In this document: piece by piece, positions 51,467-59,841 of the stretch
Numbering within the stretch: position 1 is the stretch's first letter
Layout of the letters: each line of letters begins with the position of its first letter
Source: Fimbriimonas planktonicus
GTDB taxonomy: Bacteria > Armatimonadota > Fimbriimonadia > Fimbriimonadales > Fimbriimonadaceae
Length of the DNA stretch: 64,000 nucleotides
NCBI GenBank assembly: GCA_965234685.1
Contig: OZ248539.1
Location: forward strand, 1,364,001 to 1,428,000
Direction of reading: 5' to 3'
Program-made: the position numbers and the translations under genes
The notes under the pieces: model-generated
The model's input: only the letters and a program-made list of their open reading frames with translations
The model's database searches: none
What the model was told of the DNA's origin: nothing

Positions 51467-52411
51467 ATGACGATTTTTCACATCGAGAAGCAGCGAAAGA
51501 CATTTCGCAACGCTATCGCATCGACCACGACTGCTCTCATCTGTTGCTTACTGACGCTTCCGATGTCTGCTTTCGCGCAGAACGACAAAATGACCCCGAT
51601 TGCGATTCCTAAGCAGCCAACCGCAATCGTCCTTGGGACCGGTGCCTTGCCGGGCGCCACCGTTGAGGAATCTTGGCACTCGCAATACGGCAGCGTGTTT
51701 GCGAGAAATGTCACCGTAGCCACCCTCACGCCATTCCATCCTCCTAAGGGCAAAGCCACCGGAGCGGCCGTGATTGTTGCCCCTGGCGGCGGATTCCGAA
51801 CCCTGTCGATGCAGAACGAAGGTTGGGATGTCGCAAAGGCGCTCAACAAGAAGGGCGTTGCCGCGTTTGTTTTGAAGTACCGACTCAACCAAACCGCTGC
51901 GAGCTTGGAAGAATTTGCAAATCCAACGCAGCCAAGGCCGCCGCGACGCCCCGGAACGGACGAAGCCGCCGTTGCCTACGCGCCACAAATCGCCGACGCA
52001 TCCGCCGCATTTGCCCTCGTCCGATCTCGGGCAAAAGAGTGGAACATTGATCCAACCAAGGTCGGAATGATCGGCTTCTCCGCCGGCGCAATGCTCACCA
52101 TGTCCACCACCCTGTACGGAAAGGACGCGAACCCAGCGTTTATTGGCGACATCTACGGACCGCTCAATGCGATGAAGGTGCCCGATAACGCGCCGCCGCT
52201 CTTTATTGCCCTGGCGGTGGATGATCCGCTCTTTGCCAACGCTGGATTCGGCCTCATTGAAAGCTGGAAAGCAGCTAAGAAGCCCGTCGAGTTCCACTAC
52301 TACGAGCAAGGCGGCCACGGCTTTGGAATGTATCCGAAGGAAACGACCAGTACAGGCTGGTTCGAGAACTTCGCTTCATGGCTCCGCATGCGCGGATACA
52401 TCAAGAAGTAA
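51467..52411 (+). CDS. Secreted alpha/beta hydrolase (BD-FAE/esterase_D-like)
   Basis: 314 residues from ATG 51467, with AGGA 8 bases upstream; the frame extends to 51404. Signal peptide IASTTTALICCLLTLPMSAFA after a basic N-region. VIVAPGGGFRTLSMQNEGWD (GGGF oxyanion), GFSAGAMLTM nucleophile, AVDDPLFANAG acid and GGHGFG His. Resembles bifunctional feruloyl/acetyl-xylan esterases (PF20434). Acts on plant-derived esters in the periplasm or outside. Confidence 0.9.
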   Translation: MTIFHIEKQRKTFRNAIASTTTALICCLLTLPMSAFAQNDKMTPIAIPKQPTAIVLGTGALPGATVEESWHSQYGSVFARNVTVATLTPFHPPKGKATGAAVIVAPGGGFRTLSMQNEGWDVAKALNKKGVAAFVLKYRLNQTAASLEEFANPTQPRPPRRPGTDEAAVAYAPQIADASAAFALVRSRAKEWNIDPTKVGMIGFSAGAMLTMSTTLYGKDANPAFIGDIYGPLNAMKVPDNAPPLFIALAVDDPLFANAGFGLIESWKAAKKPVEFHYYEQGGHGFGMYPKETTSTGWFENFASWLRMRGYIKK

Positions 52412-52419
52412 ATCCTCTC

Positions 52420-52450
52420 GGTCTGCGAAATGCCACGCGTTTCGCAGACC
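52420..52450. terminator. Symmetric hairpin between convergent genes
   Basis: 11-base arms GGTCTGCGAAA and TTTCGCAGACC, 9-base loop. No T-tract; could terminate both genes. Confidence 0.55.
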
Positions 52451-52461
52451 ACAACCGCAGT

Positions 52462-53304
52462 TCAGCGCGCGCCTAAGTGCTGGTCCAGTTCCTCGGCGGC
52501 CATTTTGCCGGTCTCGAGTTCCGCTCTGGCGCCCCGCAGGTTTGCTAGAGGATCGGCGAATGCTTCTCGATCTGCTGCGATTGCGTGCTCCAAAAGGGAT
52601 TGATCCAAGAGTCGGAGTTCTTCGAGCATCGGCTGCGCCCAAGTCAGGGCCCGATTGTGGACGGCATGCTCCTTTTGCACTGCGACTTCCATGAGCTTGG
52701 TCATGGCTTCTTCAATCGCTTTCATCGCTTTGCTGGAAGGCTCCGATTGGCTGTCGGCCTTAGCCGAGCAGTGTCGCATGTAGATTCCAGCCGCCTCGTC
52801 AAGGAGTGTGGCGAACGGCTCGGAAAGGGCCATATCCCCGGAAACGACGTTCCCAAAACTCGTGTAACCCTGCCCAAATTTCAGAATCAGGTCGCGCAGG
52901 TGTCGCTGGGCTGGCGGAATGGCGCGGTAGAGCCGGTAGAAAATGAACCAAGCTGCAGCAGCAAGCACGGCCGTTGCCACGCTACCAATAAGCAGGGGCA
53001 GTCCCCTATTGCCCGTTACCCAAGCCGCAAAAACGCTCAGGCCGCCGAAGGTCGCAATTCCGGCCGGAATCGCGCAGGAGAGAATGAACAGGTTTCGGGC
53101 CGGCTCTCGATTTTCTTCCGCATCGATCAACGCCTCAAGATTTGCCAGCTCTCGCTGACGCACCGCTCCGGTCAGCCGCCGAGACAGCCGCACCCAATAC
53201 ATCGCACCCATCGCGTAGTCATACCAGTTAGGCCCAAACCGGGTTGCAAAATCCTGGACCTTTGGGACCTCTCGACTTCCGGGCAGTGTCAATTCAGGTT
53301 TCAC
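52462..53304 (-). CDS. Two-helix membrane protein of unknown function
   Basis: 280 residues, no signal peptide. Two hydrophobic helices (FILSCAIPAGIATFGGLSVF and LPLLIGSVATAVLAAAAWFI; about 73-125) sit in the middle, flanked by long charged helical regions on both sides, so both ends are probably cytoplasmic. Not a recognised family. The N-terminal FGPNWYDYAMGAMYWVRLSR segment is Trp/Tyr-rich. Convergent with the esterase gene. Confidence 0.65.
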   Translation of the reverse strand: MKPELTLPGSREVPKVQDFATRFGPNWYDYAMGAMYWVRLSRRLTGAVRQRELANLEALIDAEENREPARNLFILSCAIPAGIATFGGLSVFAAWVTGNRGLPLLIGSVATAVLAAAAWFIFYRLYRAIPPAQRHLRDLILKFGQGYTSFGNVVSGDMALSEPFATLLDEAAGIYMRHCSAKADSQSEPSSKAMKAIEEAMTKLMEVAVQKEHAVHNRALTWAQPMLEELRLLDQSLLEHAIAADREAFADPLANLRGARAELETGKMAAEELDQHLGAR

Positions 53305-53437
53305 TCAAAAGCAATCCAGGTTCCGCTGAATTCCATAATCTGGCCCTCCAGCGCCCCGTCCCTGAACAAGGACACCTCGATTTCTCATGGGACCACGTTT
53401 CTCGTGTTCGCACTGTAAGATTGAGTGAAGTAAATCG

Positions 53438-53755
53438 ATGGACGCGACAACCCTCCTTGCCCAAAAACGAACGGAGATCGAAAATCTCTGTTCGAAGTAC
53501 GGCGTGACAAGGCTGAGGCTTTTCGGTAGCGCTCTAACGGCGGACTGGGATCCTGCGAAGAGCGACATTGACTTTGCCGCTGAGTTCAACGATCCGCCTG
53601 ATGGCATCAACCGGTTTCAGCAGTACTTTGGATTGCTTGTTGAGATGGAGCAAGTGCTCAAAAGTAAAGTAGATCTAGTGGACTGGAACGCCGTGACCAA
53701 GGCTCACTTCAAGGAACACGTCGATAGAAACGCGGTCACTTGGTATGCAGCCTAG
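53438..53755 (+). CDS. MNT-type minimal nucleotidyltransferase, orphan
   Basis: 105 residues. Motif GVTRLRLFGSALTADWDPAK with Gly30-Ser31, followed by SDIDFAAEF with Asp43 and Asp45, the catalytic metal ligands of the MNT fold. Such proteins usually pair with a HEPN toxin next door (MNT/HEPN systems), where MNT neutralises the toxin by AMPylation. No HEPN gene is adjacent in this window: the upstream neighbour is a membrane protein and the downstream one a DUF5694 protein. Confidence 0.85.
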   Translation: MDATTLLAQKRTEIENLCSKYGVTRLRLFGSALTADWDPAKSDIDFAAEFNDPPDGINRFQQYFGLLVEMEQVLKSKVDLVDWNAVTKAHFKEHVDRNAVTWYAA

Positions 53756-53858
53756 AACGACTCACTCACTTTATGAGTTAATCGGGATCCATGATCTCGA
53801 TCGGCCAACCTAATCCAGTCCTAGGCCCAGATGACGATAGCAAACGTTAGAAGGCAGA

Positions 53859-54659
53859 ATGTACGCCATGCTTTGTGCCATCGCCCTTGTGCCCTTCGCC
53901 CAAGTTATGGTTCTAGGAACCTACCATTTCGCAAATCCGGGTCGCGATGCGGTTAAAACTCGTCTGCGTGACACGATGTCTGCAACCCGACAAAAGGAGA
54001 TCGCCGAGCTTGTCAAGCGATTAAGCGCCTTTCGCCCTACCAAAATTGCCGTTGAATCGAAACCGGAGAACGCCGCCAAACTCAACAGCAATCTAGCCGC
54101 GTACCGTGGCGGGACCTATGACCTAGGCGCGAATGAAATCGAGCAAATTGGCTATCGCCTCGCGGCGCAGGGCCGGCTTGATACCCTCTTGCCAATAGAT
54201 AGTCAATTGGACCTGGACTTCGGCCGACTAATGGGTTTCATGCAGGCGAAAGAGCCCGCACGCGGACAAAAGTTTGGCGCCCAGATCCAGCAGATTGGAG
54301 CCAAGTTTGAAGATTGGGACTCAAAGTACTCGGTCGGTGCCCTTTTGGCAATCCACAATAATCCAGGCTTCATCAAGCAGTCCCATCAATTCTACGTTTC
54401 CCTTTGCGACGTCACCGACGGCAGCGAACACCCTGGCGCCGATGTTCTCGGTGACTGGTACAAACGAAACGCTCGCATCTACGGCAATCTACGGAAAGGC
54501 ATCGTAAAGGGAGACCGCGTGCTCATCATCTATGGGTCGGGCCACGCAAAAATTCTGCGAGAGTTGATCCAGGACTCGGGCGATCTGGAGCTGATAGAAG
54601 CAAGCGAGTACCTACCCGCATGTCCAGTGAGAGCCGATGAGCTCAAATTGACCGATTAG
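53859..54659 (+). CDS. DUF5694 domain-containing protein
   Basis: 266 residues. Short hydrophobic N-terminus (YAMLCAIALVPFAQVM), then VLGTYHFANPGRD, IAVESKPENAAKLN, and GDRVLIIYGSGHAKILRELI, the block order of DUF5694. The fold is distantly reminiscent of TraB/GumN-type peptidases, but no activity is established. Probably secreted. Monocistronic. Confidence 0.8.
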   Translation: MYAMLCAIALVPFAQVMVLGTYHFANPGRDAVKTRLRDTMSATRQKEIAELVKRLSAFRPTKIAVESKPENAAKLNSNLAAYRGGTYDLGANEIEQIGYRLAAQGRLDTLLPIDSQLDLDFGRLMGFMQAKEPARGQKFGAQIQQIGAKFEDWDSKYSVGALLAIHNNPGFIKQSHQFYVSLCDVTDGSEHPGADVLGDWYKRNARIYGNLRKGIVKGDRVLIIYGSGHAKILRELIQDSGDLELIEASEYLPACPVRADELKLTD

Positions 54660-54884
54660 ATATTGGCAATCGCTGAAGTCCGATTCGAATTCCGAATGTG
54701 AGTGCAGCTCAGTCGCTCATGCCAAAGAAGCGTTCAGGCCCTCCGCTTTCGGTGGAGCGAGAGAATCCATCCAGATCAGAACGAGGTGTTGCAAAAGTGG
54801 CCCGCCGTCATGCGAAGGGGCCAACGGCCGTGAACGTAAATATTGCGGGAACAGGAGGTGGCCCGCCCGCATTAGAGGGGTGTC

Positions 54885-55979
54885 ATGAAAGACATGCGAC
54901 CACTCTTTGCCATTCTCGCTTTGACCCTCTGCGTTACGCCGACGGCCTTTGCAAGCCAAGACGATACCTTTGTTTATACGATGACGAACAATACGGCCTC
55001 CAACGCGGTTCTCGCTTTTAAGCGCGCCGCTGATGGCTCGCTGACCGTAGCCGGCACTTACAAAACCGGCGGTAAGGGAATCGCTGGTGACATCGACGAC
55101 CAGCACAGCCTTCGCACCTCGGGAGATTTCATTTTCGCAGCAAACCCAGGAAGCAACGACATTTCCGTCTTTAAGAAGGCGATGAAAGGACTCGAAAAGG
55201 TTGGACAGTATCCAAGTGGTGGCCTCAATCCGGTCAGCATTGCCATTTCGGGATCGACCCTCGTTGTCGCAAACCAAGCCGTGAAGGAAGGAACGCCAAA
55301 CCTTGCAACCTTCAAGATTGGACAAGACGGCAGCCTGAAGATGATGGGAATGATGAAGTCGAATTTTAAGAACGGTGCCGGCCCAGCCGATGTCGATTTC
55401 GCTCCAGACGGAAAGATGCTTGCGGTGACTTACGGCTACCAGGCCGAAAACACCAGCATGGTCGCAACCTTCAATCTCGACGATAAAGGAATGCTTTCAA
55501 AGCTGTCCGAGGCCGCCGCATACGGCCCAGTCGGCCTTTCTTGGAATCCAAACGGAAACCGAATCTACGTGAGTACGTTCCGCAGCGCTTCTATCCTGTC
55601 CTTCGAAGTCGGCCAAAACGGAAAGCTGATGGAACCACAAATGCTAAAGGACACCGAAGCTGCTGCATGCTGGACTTTGGTTAACGCTGCCGGAGATCGA
55701 CTCTACGTCGCCAACTTCGTCAGCAATTCGATCAGCATCTACTCGCTCGACGAAAAGGGAGACGCGAAGTTCATGTCCGCCATCAAGCGGCCAACCGTGT
55801 CTGGAAACGATACTAAGGACCTTGCTCTCTCCGAAGACGGAAAGTTCCTCTATGTCCTAGGTAGCACCTCTAAGCGAATCGACGCGTTCAAGGTTGGCGA
55901 AGACGGCGCCCTCAGCTTTGCCAGTTCGACAACCGCAATGATGGGCGCTGACAACTGGAAGGGACTCATCTCCGGCTAG
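54885..55979 (+). CDS. Secreted beta-propeller protein (lactonase-like)
   Basis: 364 residues. Signal peptide to about residue 23 (PLFAILALTLCVTPTAFA). Seven-blade pattern of NxxxxVxxF repeats: NPGSNDISVFKKA, NQAVKEGTPNLATFK, NFVSNSISIYSLD and GSTSKRIDAFKVGEDG. This fits the 6-phosphogluconolactonase-like propeller fold (PF10282), but the catalytic residues of Pgl cannot be confirmed, and the presence of a signal peptide argues against a cytoplasmic lactonase. GAGGGG-like ribosome-binding site before the ATG. Function unknown. Confidence 0.8.
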   Translation: MKDMRPLFAILALTLCVTPTAFASQDDTFVYTMTNNTASNAVLAFKRAADGSLTVAGTYKTGGKGIAGDIDDQHSLRTSGDFIFAANPGSNDISVFKKAMKGLEKVGQYPSGGLNPVSIAISGSTLVVANQAVKEGTPNLATFKIGQDGSLKMMGMMKSNFKNGAGPADVDFAPDGKMLAVTYGYQAENTSMVATFNLDDKGMLSKLSEAAAYGPVGLSWNPNGNRIYVSTFRSASILSFEVGQNGKLMEPQMLKDTEAAACWTLVNAAGDRLYVANFVSNSISIYSLDEKGDAKFMSAIKRPTVSGNDTKDLALSEDGKFLYVLGSTSKRIDAFKVGEDGALSFASSTTAMMGADNWKGLISG

Positions 55980-55994
55980 TAAGTCGGATCATCC

Positions 55995-56028
55995 GTGGCA
56001 CTCCTTGGTAACGAGGTGTGCCACTTTT
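55995..56028 (+). terminator. Rho-independent terminator of the propeller gene
   Basis: GTGGCAC...GTGCCAC with CCT/AGG inside, followed by TTTT; it ends at the stop codon of the convergent ankyrin gene. Confidence 0.75.
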
Positions 56029-56414
56029 CACATACTCCGGTAAGCAGCCAACAGCTTTTCAACTTGCGGATATGGCCCACCGCAGTACTGAATGTAAGTG
56101 GAGAGCGGCAGACCATGCGGTCGTACGTTGGGGTTTGCACCACGCTCAAGCAAAAGGCTAACGCATTTCCTTTTGCCTCCGCTAGCCGCCATTGCGAGGG
56201 CGGTTAGACCGTCCAGGCGGCTTTCCGCATCAATAGAAGCACCATGATCGAGCAAAAGCGTAAGGATCGGCGTGTTCCCAAAGTGTGCTGCCACCATCAG
56301 AATTGTCCAGCCATTACGCAAGTTCGGATCGCCGCCATTTGCCAGGAACTCTTGAACTTTATCGATCCGGCCACGCCTGATGTGTCTGTACAGTTCGTCG
56401 AATTCAGTTGCCAT
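56028..56414 (-). CDS. Ankyrin-repeat protein
   Basis: 128 residues from ATG 56414 (MATEFDELYRHIRRGRIDKV); a longer start at 56456 overlaps the next gene. About three ankyrin repeats: GGDPNLRNGWTILMVAAHFG, GASIDAESRLDGLTALAMAA, GANPNVRPHGLPLS. A small protein-binding scaffold, cytoplasmic. It is directly downstream of the 248-residue unknown gene, so probably co-transcribed. Confidence 0.9.
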   Translation of the reverse strand: MATEFDELYRHIRRGRIDKVQEFLANGGDPNLRNGWTILMVAAHFGNTPILTLLLDHGASIDAESRLDGLTALAMAASGGKRKCVSLLLERGANPNVRPHGLPLSTYIQYCGGPYPQVEKLLAAYRSM

Positions 56415-56427
56415 CTTAGCCTTAGGA

Positions 56428-57174
56428 TCAGTTCCCTTCGCCTTTCTTTCTCGCACGGTTCTCCTTGCGGCGGGACTTCTTCACGCTCGGAGCGTTGGTC
56501 CGAAAACTCTCAGGTCCAAAACCTTTCTGAGCCGCAATGATCTCGTCGCTTCCAACGGTCCGCTCGCTTCCATCCGTCTTTGCGAGAGCCGAACCCAGAA
56601 ACATCGCGATCTCTTGAAAGGCCCTGAAGGCGTCGAAATGCTTCTGGAACTCGAAGTTTGCTAGTCGAATGTTCGTGAAGACCTGAATCGTTTTCGGCCC
56701 GGGCCCATCGAACTCTTCTTCCAAGGCGAGCCAGATCGGGGCACCCAAGCGTCGAAAGGTATCTGGCCCAATGTCCCGACCAATCTGATCCAATACGCTC
56801 CATCTGCGGGTGCCGTGGCGAAACCTGTACCAGTGGTCATCGTGCGTGCCGTACATTTCTCGAAAGTACTTCGTCACTTCTTCTCGACTCATAACGATGT
56901 TGTTTGCATGCTTCCGAGTCATAACCTCTTCGCTCGGTTTGAAGTCTGGCGCTAAGTACATCGGATAAATTCGGCCGCAGAAACCTAGGACGGAAAGCGT
57001 GGGATCTGATGGGATGCCGAAAGTAGTTTTTGAGAGGATATCCTCGATTACGGGATCAATTTCCTGGGCACGGACCTCACTCACTGCCAATTCACGACGA
57101 TAGATCAGCGACGGGTCGTACCCGAGCCCGAGCGCTGTGTCGTAATAGTCATGAAACGGCGAAATGATCCTCAC
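56428..57174 (-). CDS. Conserved hypothetical protein (MRIISPFHDYYD family)
   Basis: 248 residues opening MRIISPFHDYYDTALGLGYD, an N-terminus I recall from uncharacterised bacterial and phage proteins. It has a CGRIYP-like Cys/Tyr segment (LGFCGRIYPMYLAPD), a helical middle and a very basic tail (VKKSRRKENRARKKGEGN) that may bind nucleic acid. No activity known. A palindrome sits 85 bases upstream. Followed after 13 bases by the ankyrin gene. Confidence 0.75.
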   Translation of the reverse strand: MRIISPFHDYYDTALGLGYDPSLIYRRELAVSEVRAQEIDPVIEDILSKTTFGIPSDPTLSVLGFCGRIYPMYLAPDFKPSEEVMTRKHANNIVMSREEVTKYFREMYGTHDDHWYRFRHGTRRWSVLDQIGRDIGPDTFRRLGAPIWLALEEEFDGPGPKTIQVFTNIRLANFEFQKHFDAFRAFQEIAMFLGSALAKTDGSERTVGSDEIIAAQKGFGPESFRTNAPSVKKSRRKENRARKKGEGN

Positions 57175-57258
57175 CGCTTCAAATTATTGCCCAGGCGCCG
57201 AACTGGGAGCCGATCCAAAGCGATTACGCCTGAATTGCTCCAGCGAACAAGGCAGAAG

Positions 57259-57272
57259 TTGACACTTGTCAA
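57259..57272. promoter_or_regulatory. Palindrome TTGACA-CT-TGTCAA
   Basis: Perfect 6-base arms with a 2-base centre, about 85 bases upstream of the MRIISPFHDYYD-family gene (read on the minus strand). Could be an operator; the -35-like TTGACA on both strands could also be promoter sequence. Confidence 0.3.
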
Positions 57273-57318
57273 TCCTGAGGGTGAGGATGGTCTGAGCCTT
57301 TTTGAGTTTTTGACAAAA

Positions 57319-57975
57319 TCATTCCGCAGCGTTAGGCTTTCCGGTCCAATCCAAAAAGCCTTGCCCTGCTAGGATCTTCGGAACGCACTTCTCGACTCGG
57401 CTTTCCCTTGTTTTGCTCTGCTTCGCTCCTGAAATGTGAATCACGTGGCTACGCTGTCGACCTGGCGTTAGAGCAAAGAACGCGCTCGCTAAAGAAGGGT
57501 CCGCTTCCATCGCCACGATGAGTTCTTCGGGCAATTCGAGATCCGCAGGATTCCGCTTTGGGACCACCGCGCCAGATCGCTCAAGCTCCACCGCCTGACG
57601 CAGAATCTCTCGTATAGCAGCAGCATTCTGAGCAACCTGCTCCACGCTCCGAAATCGCCCGACCATGCTCTCGTGCGAGTTCGGCCCGGCGGATTCCAAA
57701 ATTCCCGCCGGGTCGCTAATCAAGACTCCCTTAAACATATTGAGTCCGCAGTAGTCCTTGAACGCAGCAATGATCAACACGTTCTTCCCGTTCAGCGTGT
57801 AGCAAGGAACCTTCCACTTCACTTCCTCGGTGAGGCCACTCTCCAGAACAAGAGCACGTAACGCCTGAAACACGTCGTACCAACCGAGCACTTTGCATTC
57901 CGGAGTATTGCCAAGCGGACATCGCATGCAGCCGATCGCAAGATACTTATCAACCTCCGGGTTCATGGTCATCAA
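57319..57975 (-). CDS. DUF1801/YdeI (OmdA-like) protein
   Basis: 218 residues. The N-terminal half (EEVKWKVPCYTLNGKNVLII, LNMFKGVLISDPAGILE) is the DUF1801 fold; the C-terminal half (PEELIVAMEADPSLASAFFA, LTPGRQRSHVIHISGAKQSK) is the YdeI/OmdA bacteriocin-protection-type domain. Both domains are of unknown biochemical function, perhaps stress-related. Cytoplasmic. The RSHVIHISGAKQSKTRESRV block is strongly conserved in this family. Confidence 0.88.
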   Translation of the reverse strand: MMTMNPEVDKYLAIGCMRCPLGNTPECKVLGWYDVFQALRALVLESGLTEEVKWKVPCYTLNGKNVLIIAAFKDYCGLNMFKGVLISDPAGILESAGPNSHESMVGRFRSVEQVAQNAAAIREILRQAVELERSGAVVPKRNPADLELPEELIVAMEADPSLASAFFALTPGRQRSHVIHISGAKQSKTRESRVEKCVPKILAGQGFLDWTGKPNAAE

Positions 57976-58058
57976 TCTCCGTCGCTATTCTCCCATGATT
58001 GTCCATCCCGGCCCAGTTCTGAGCAGAAATTTCGAGCGAGAATCGATTTTCATTTCTA

Positions 58059-58072
58059 CATTTCTAGAAATG
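58059..58072. promoter_or_regulatory. ArsR-type operator of the arsenic operon
   Basis: Perfect 14-base palindrome CATTTCTAGAAATG, with an extra ATTTCTA half-site at 58052-58058. It is 17 bases before the arsR start, as expected for an autoregulated ArsR/SmtB operator. Confidence 0.65.
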
Positions 58073-58089
58073 TGTGCTACCATTGTCAT

Positions 58090-58458
58090 GTGGACAAGCA
58101 AGTGACCGCAGAAATGTTCAAAGCGCTCGGAGACCCGACGCGTCTGCGAATTTTCGAATACCTTCGCTGCTCCTGCGGCCCTCTAGCGGTTGCAGACGCT
58201 GGAGAGATTCGACAAGTTTCTGGCCCAACCGTTGGCGAAGTGTGTTGTTGCATCACCGGTGCTGACAAGATCACGTCAACCATCAGCTTCCATCTAAAGG
58301 AGTTGCGAAACGCCGGGCTCATCGTGATGGAGCGCCGGGGCAAACACATGGTTTGCAGCGTGAACGAGCAGGCCCTTGCCGCGATTGCGGACTACTTTAA
58401 GTCCACCCAGACCCAAGACTGTTGCGAGGACAAATCTAATGTCAAACGAAACCCTTAA
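58090..58458 (+). CDS. arsR: ArsR/SmtB-family metalloregulator
   Basis: 122 residues from GTG 58090 (VDKQVTAEMFKALGDPTRLR); the longer frame at 58072 starts inside the palindrome. The winged helix reads FKALGDPTRLRIFEYLRCSC, ITSTISFHLKELRNAGLIVM. Cys27/Cys29 in RCSCG and a CCC triplet (52-54) near the recognition helix are likely arsenite ligands; the CCC-adjacent site differs from the classical ELCVCDL motif. A C-terminal QDCCEDK adds more Cys. Represses ars until As(III) binds. Overlaps arsM by 20 bases. Confidence 0.92.
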   Translation: MDKQVTAEMFKALGDPTRLRIFEYLRCSCGPLAVADAGEIRQVSGPTVGEVCCCITGADKITSTISFHLKELRNAGLIVMERRGKHMVCSVNEQALAAIADYFKSTQTQDCCEDKSNVKRNP

Positions 58459-59332
58459 TCAGCGAGAAGACGTGCGCGAAATCGTTCGCCAAAGATACGG
58501 AGAAGCAGCGCTTCGGGTGCTCAGTGGCCAAGCCACGGCCTGTTGCGGAGCCGAAGATGACTGTTGCTCATCGGACATCCCCGCCGGTGCTAGCCAATGT
58601 TGCGAAAGCAAAGGCGAGCCTGATTGCTGTTCCACGGGCAAAGCAAACGATCCCATCAGCGGTGATCTCTATGCCGATACCGAAGCGGCATTGATCCCAG
58701 AAGCCGCGATCCTTGCCTCGCTCGGCTGCGGAAACCCTACCGCTCTTGCCGAACTACGCGAAGGGGAAATCGTGCTGGATCTTGGGAGTGGTGGCGGAAT
58801 CGATGTCCTGCTCTCTGCAAAGCGGGTCGGCACCACCGGCTTTGCCTATGGTCTAGACATGACGGACGAAATGCTGGAGCTTGCCGAGAGGAACCGAATC
58901 GAGGCCCAAGCCGACAACGTGCAGTTTCTGAAAGGCCACATTGAATCCATCCCGCTCGAAGATAACTCTGTTGATGTCGTCATCAGCAACTGCGTCATCA
59001 ATCTCAGCGCCGACAAAGACCAAGTCCTCCGAGAAGCTTTCCGGGTTCTAAAACCTGGCGGCCGATTCGCGGTTTCGGATGTCGTCGTAGAAGGCGAACT
59101 ACCTTCGGATGTTCGAAAGGATATGGAGCTTTACGTCGGCTGCGTTGCCGGAGCGCTCGAGATTCGTGAATACATCCAAAAGCTGGAATCAGCTGGATTC
59201 CAGTCGGCCAGCGTAACCCCGACTCGCTATTACAACTTCAGCACGATCAAAGGCAGTCAAGAAGTCGGTGCACATCCAGAGCTTGACAACAAAGTCATGG
59301 GCGCTTTCATCCGGGCGGTGAAGCCGGAATGA
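58439..59332 (+). CDS. arsM: Arsenite S-adenosylmethyltransferase ArsM
   Basis: 297 residues from ATG 58439. SAM motif VLDLGSGGGIDVLLSAKRVG, then conserved ArsM cysteines C97 (SLGCGNP), C185 (SNCVINLS) and C235 (YVGCVAGA), which hold As(III) during sequential methylation to methyl and dimethyl arsenicals. Unusual: residues 35-64 contain four vicinal CC pairs (ATACCGAEDDCCSSD, QCC, DCC), more than usual, perhaps an extra metalloid-binding segment. Methylation detoxifies or volatilises arsenic in the cytoplasm. Overlaps arsR and arsC. Confidence 0.94.
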   Translation: MSNETLNQREDVREIVRQRYGEAALRVLSGQATACCGAEDDCCSSDIPAGASQCCESKGEPDCCSTGKANDPISGDLYADTEAALIPEAAILASLGCGNPTALAELREGEIVLDLGSGGGIDVLLSAKRVGTTGFAYGLDMTDEMLELAERNRIEAQADNVQFLKGHIESIPLEDNSVDVVISNCVINLSADKDQVLREAFRVLKPGGRFAVSDVVVEGELPSDVRKDMELYVGCVAGALEIREYIQKLESAGFQSASVTPTRYYNFSTIKGSQEVGAHPELDNKVMGAFIRAVKPE

Positions 59333-59730
59333 ACGTTCTTTTCGTCTGCGTCCACAACGCCGGCCGATCGCAAATGGCGGAAGCATTCGTGAACCACTTC
59401 GCGCGGGAAAGCGGCGCAAAGGTCTTCGCCGAATCCGCCGGTACGGTTGGCGGAAAAGCGCTGAACCCGATGGCGATTGAGGCCATGGCAGAACTCGGCA
59501 TTTCGATGGATGGTCATGCGCCTAAGCTGCTCACCCAAGAAATGGCAGATCGAGCCGATAAAGTGATCTCCATGGGTTGCGGTGTCGACGTTGACGCTTG
59601 CCCTGCCAAGTTTCTTCTTGCCGAAGATTGGGAACTTGATGACCCTGCCGGCCAAGGCCTCGAGTCCGTCCGCGTGATCCGCGATCAAATCAAAGTGCGG
59701 GTTCAGAAACTCCTTGCGGACAATCCGTGA
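59329..59730 (+). CDS. arsC: Arsenate reductase, LMW-phosphatase type
   Basis: 133 residues, ATG overlapping the arsM stop. P-loop C7-V-H-N-A-G-R13-S, then the redox Cys pair in GCGVDVDACP (C84 and C91), the three-cysteine layout of thioredoxin-coupled pI258-type ArsC. It reduces As(V) to As(III), which ArsM then methylates; no ArsB or Acr3 efflux pump is encoded in the operon here. Ends before a hairpin. Confidence 0.93.
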   Translation: MNVLFVCVHNAGRSQMAEAFVNHFARESGAKVFAESAGTVGGKALNPMAIEAMAELGISMDGHAPKLLTQEMADRADKVISMGCGVDVDACPAKFLLAEDWELDDPAGQGLESVRVIRDQIKVRVQKLLADNP

Positions 59731-59737
59731 GTCGAAC

Positions 59738-59769
59738 AACTTGGAGGCTCAATCCCGAGCCTCCAAGTT
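59738..59769 (+). terminator. Perfect hairpin after the arsenic operon
   Basis: 12-base arms AACTTGGAGGCT and AGCCTCCAAGTT, 8-base loop, 7 bases after the arsC stop. T-tract weak. Confidence 0.6.
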
Positions 59770-59841
59770 CAGCTCCCCAAGCGCAGTAGTTACTCAAAGA
59801 TCGGTTCGGAGACAACTCAGCTCCGCACCGCGATCTGGCTC

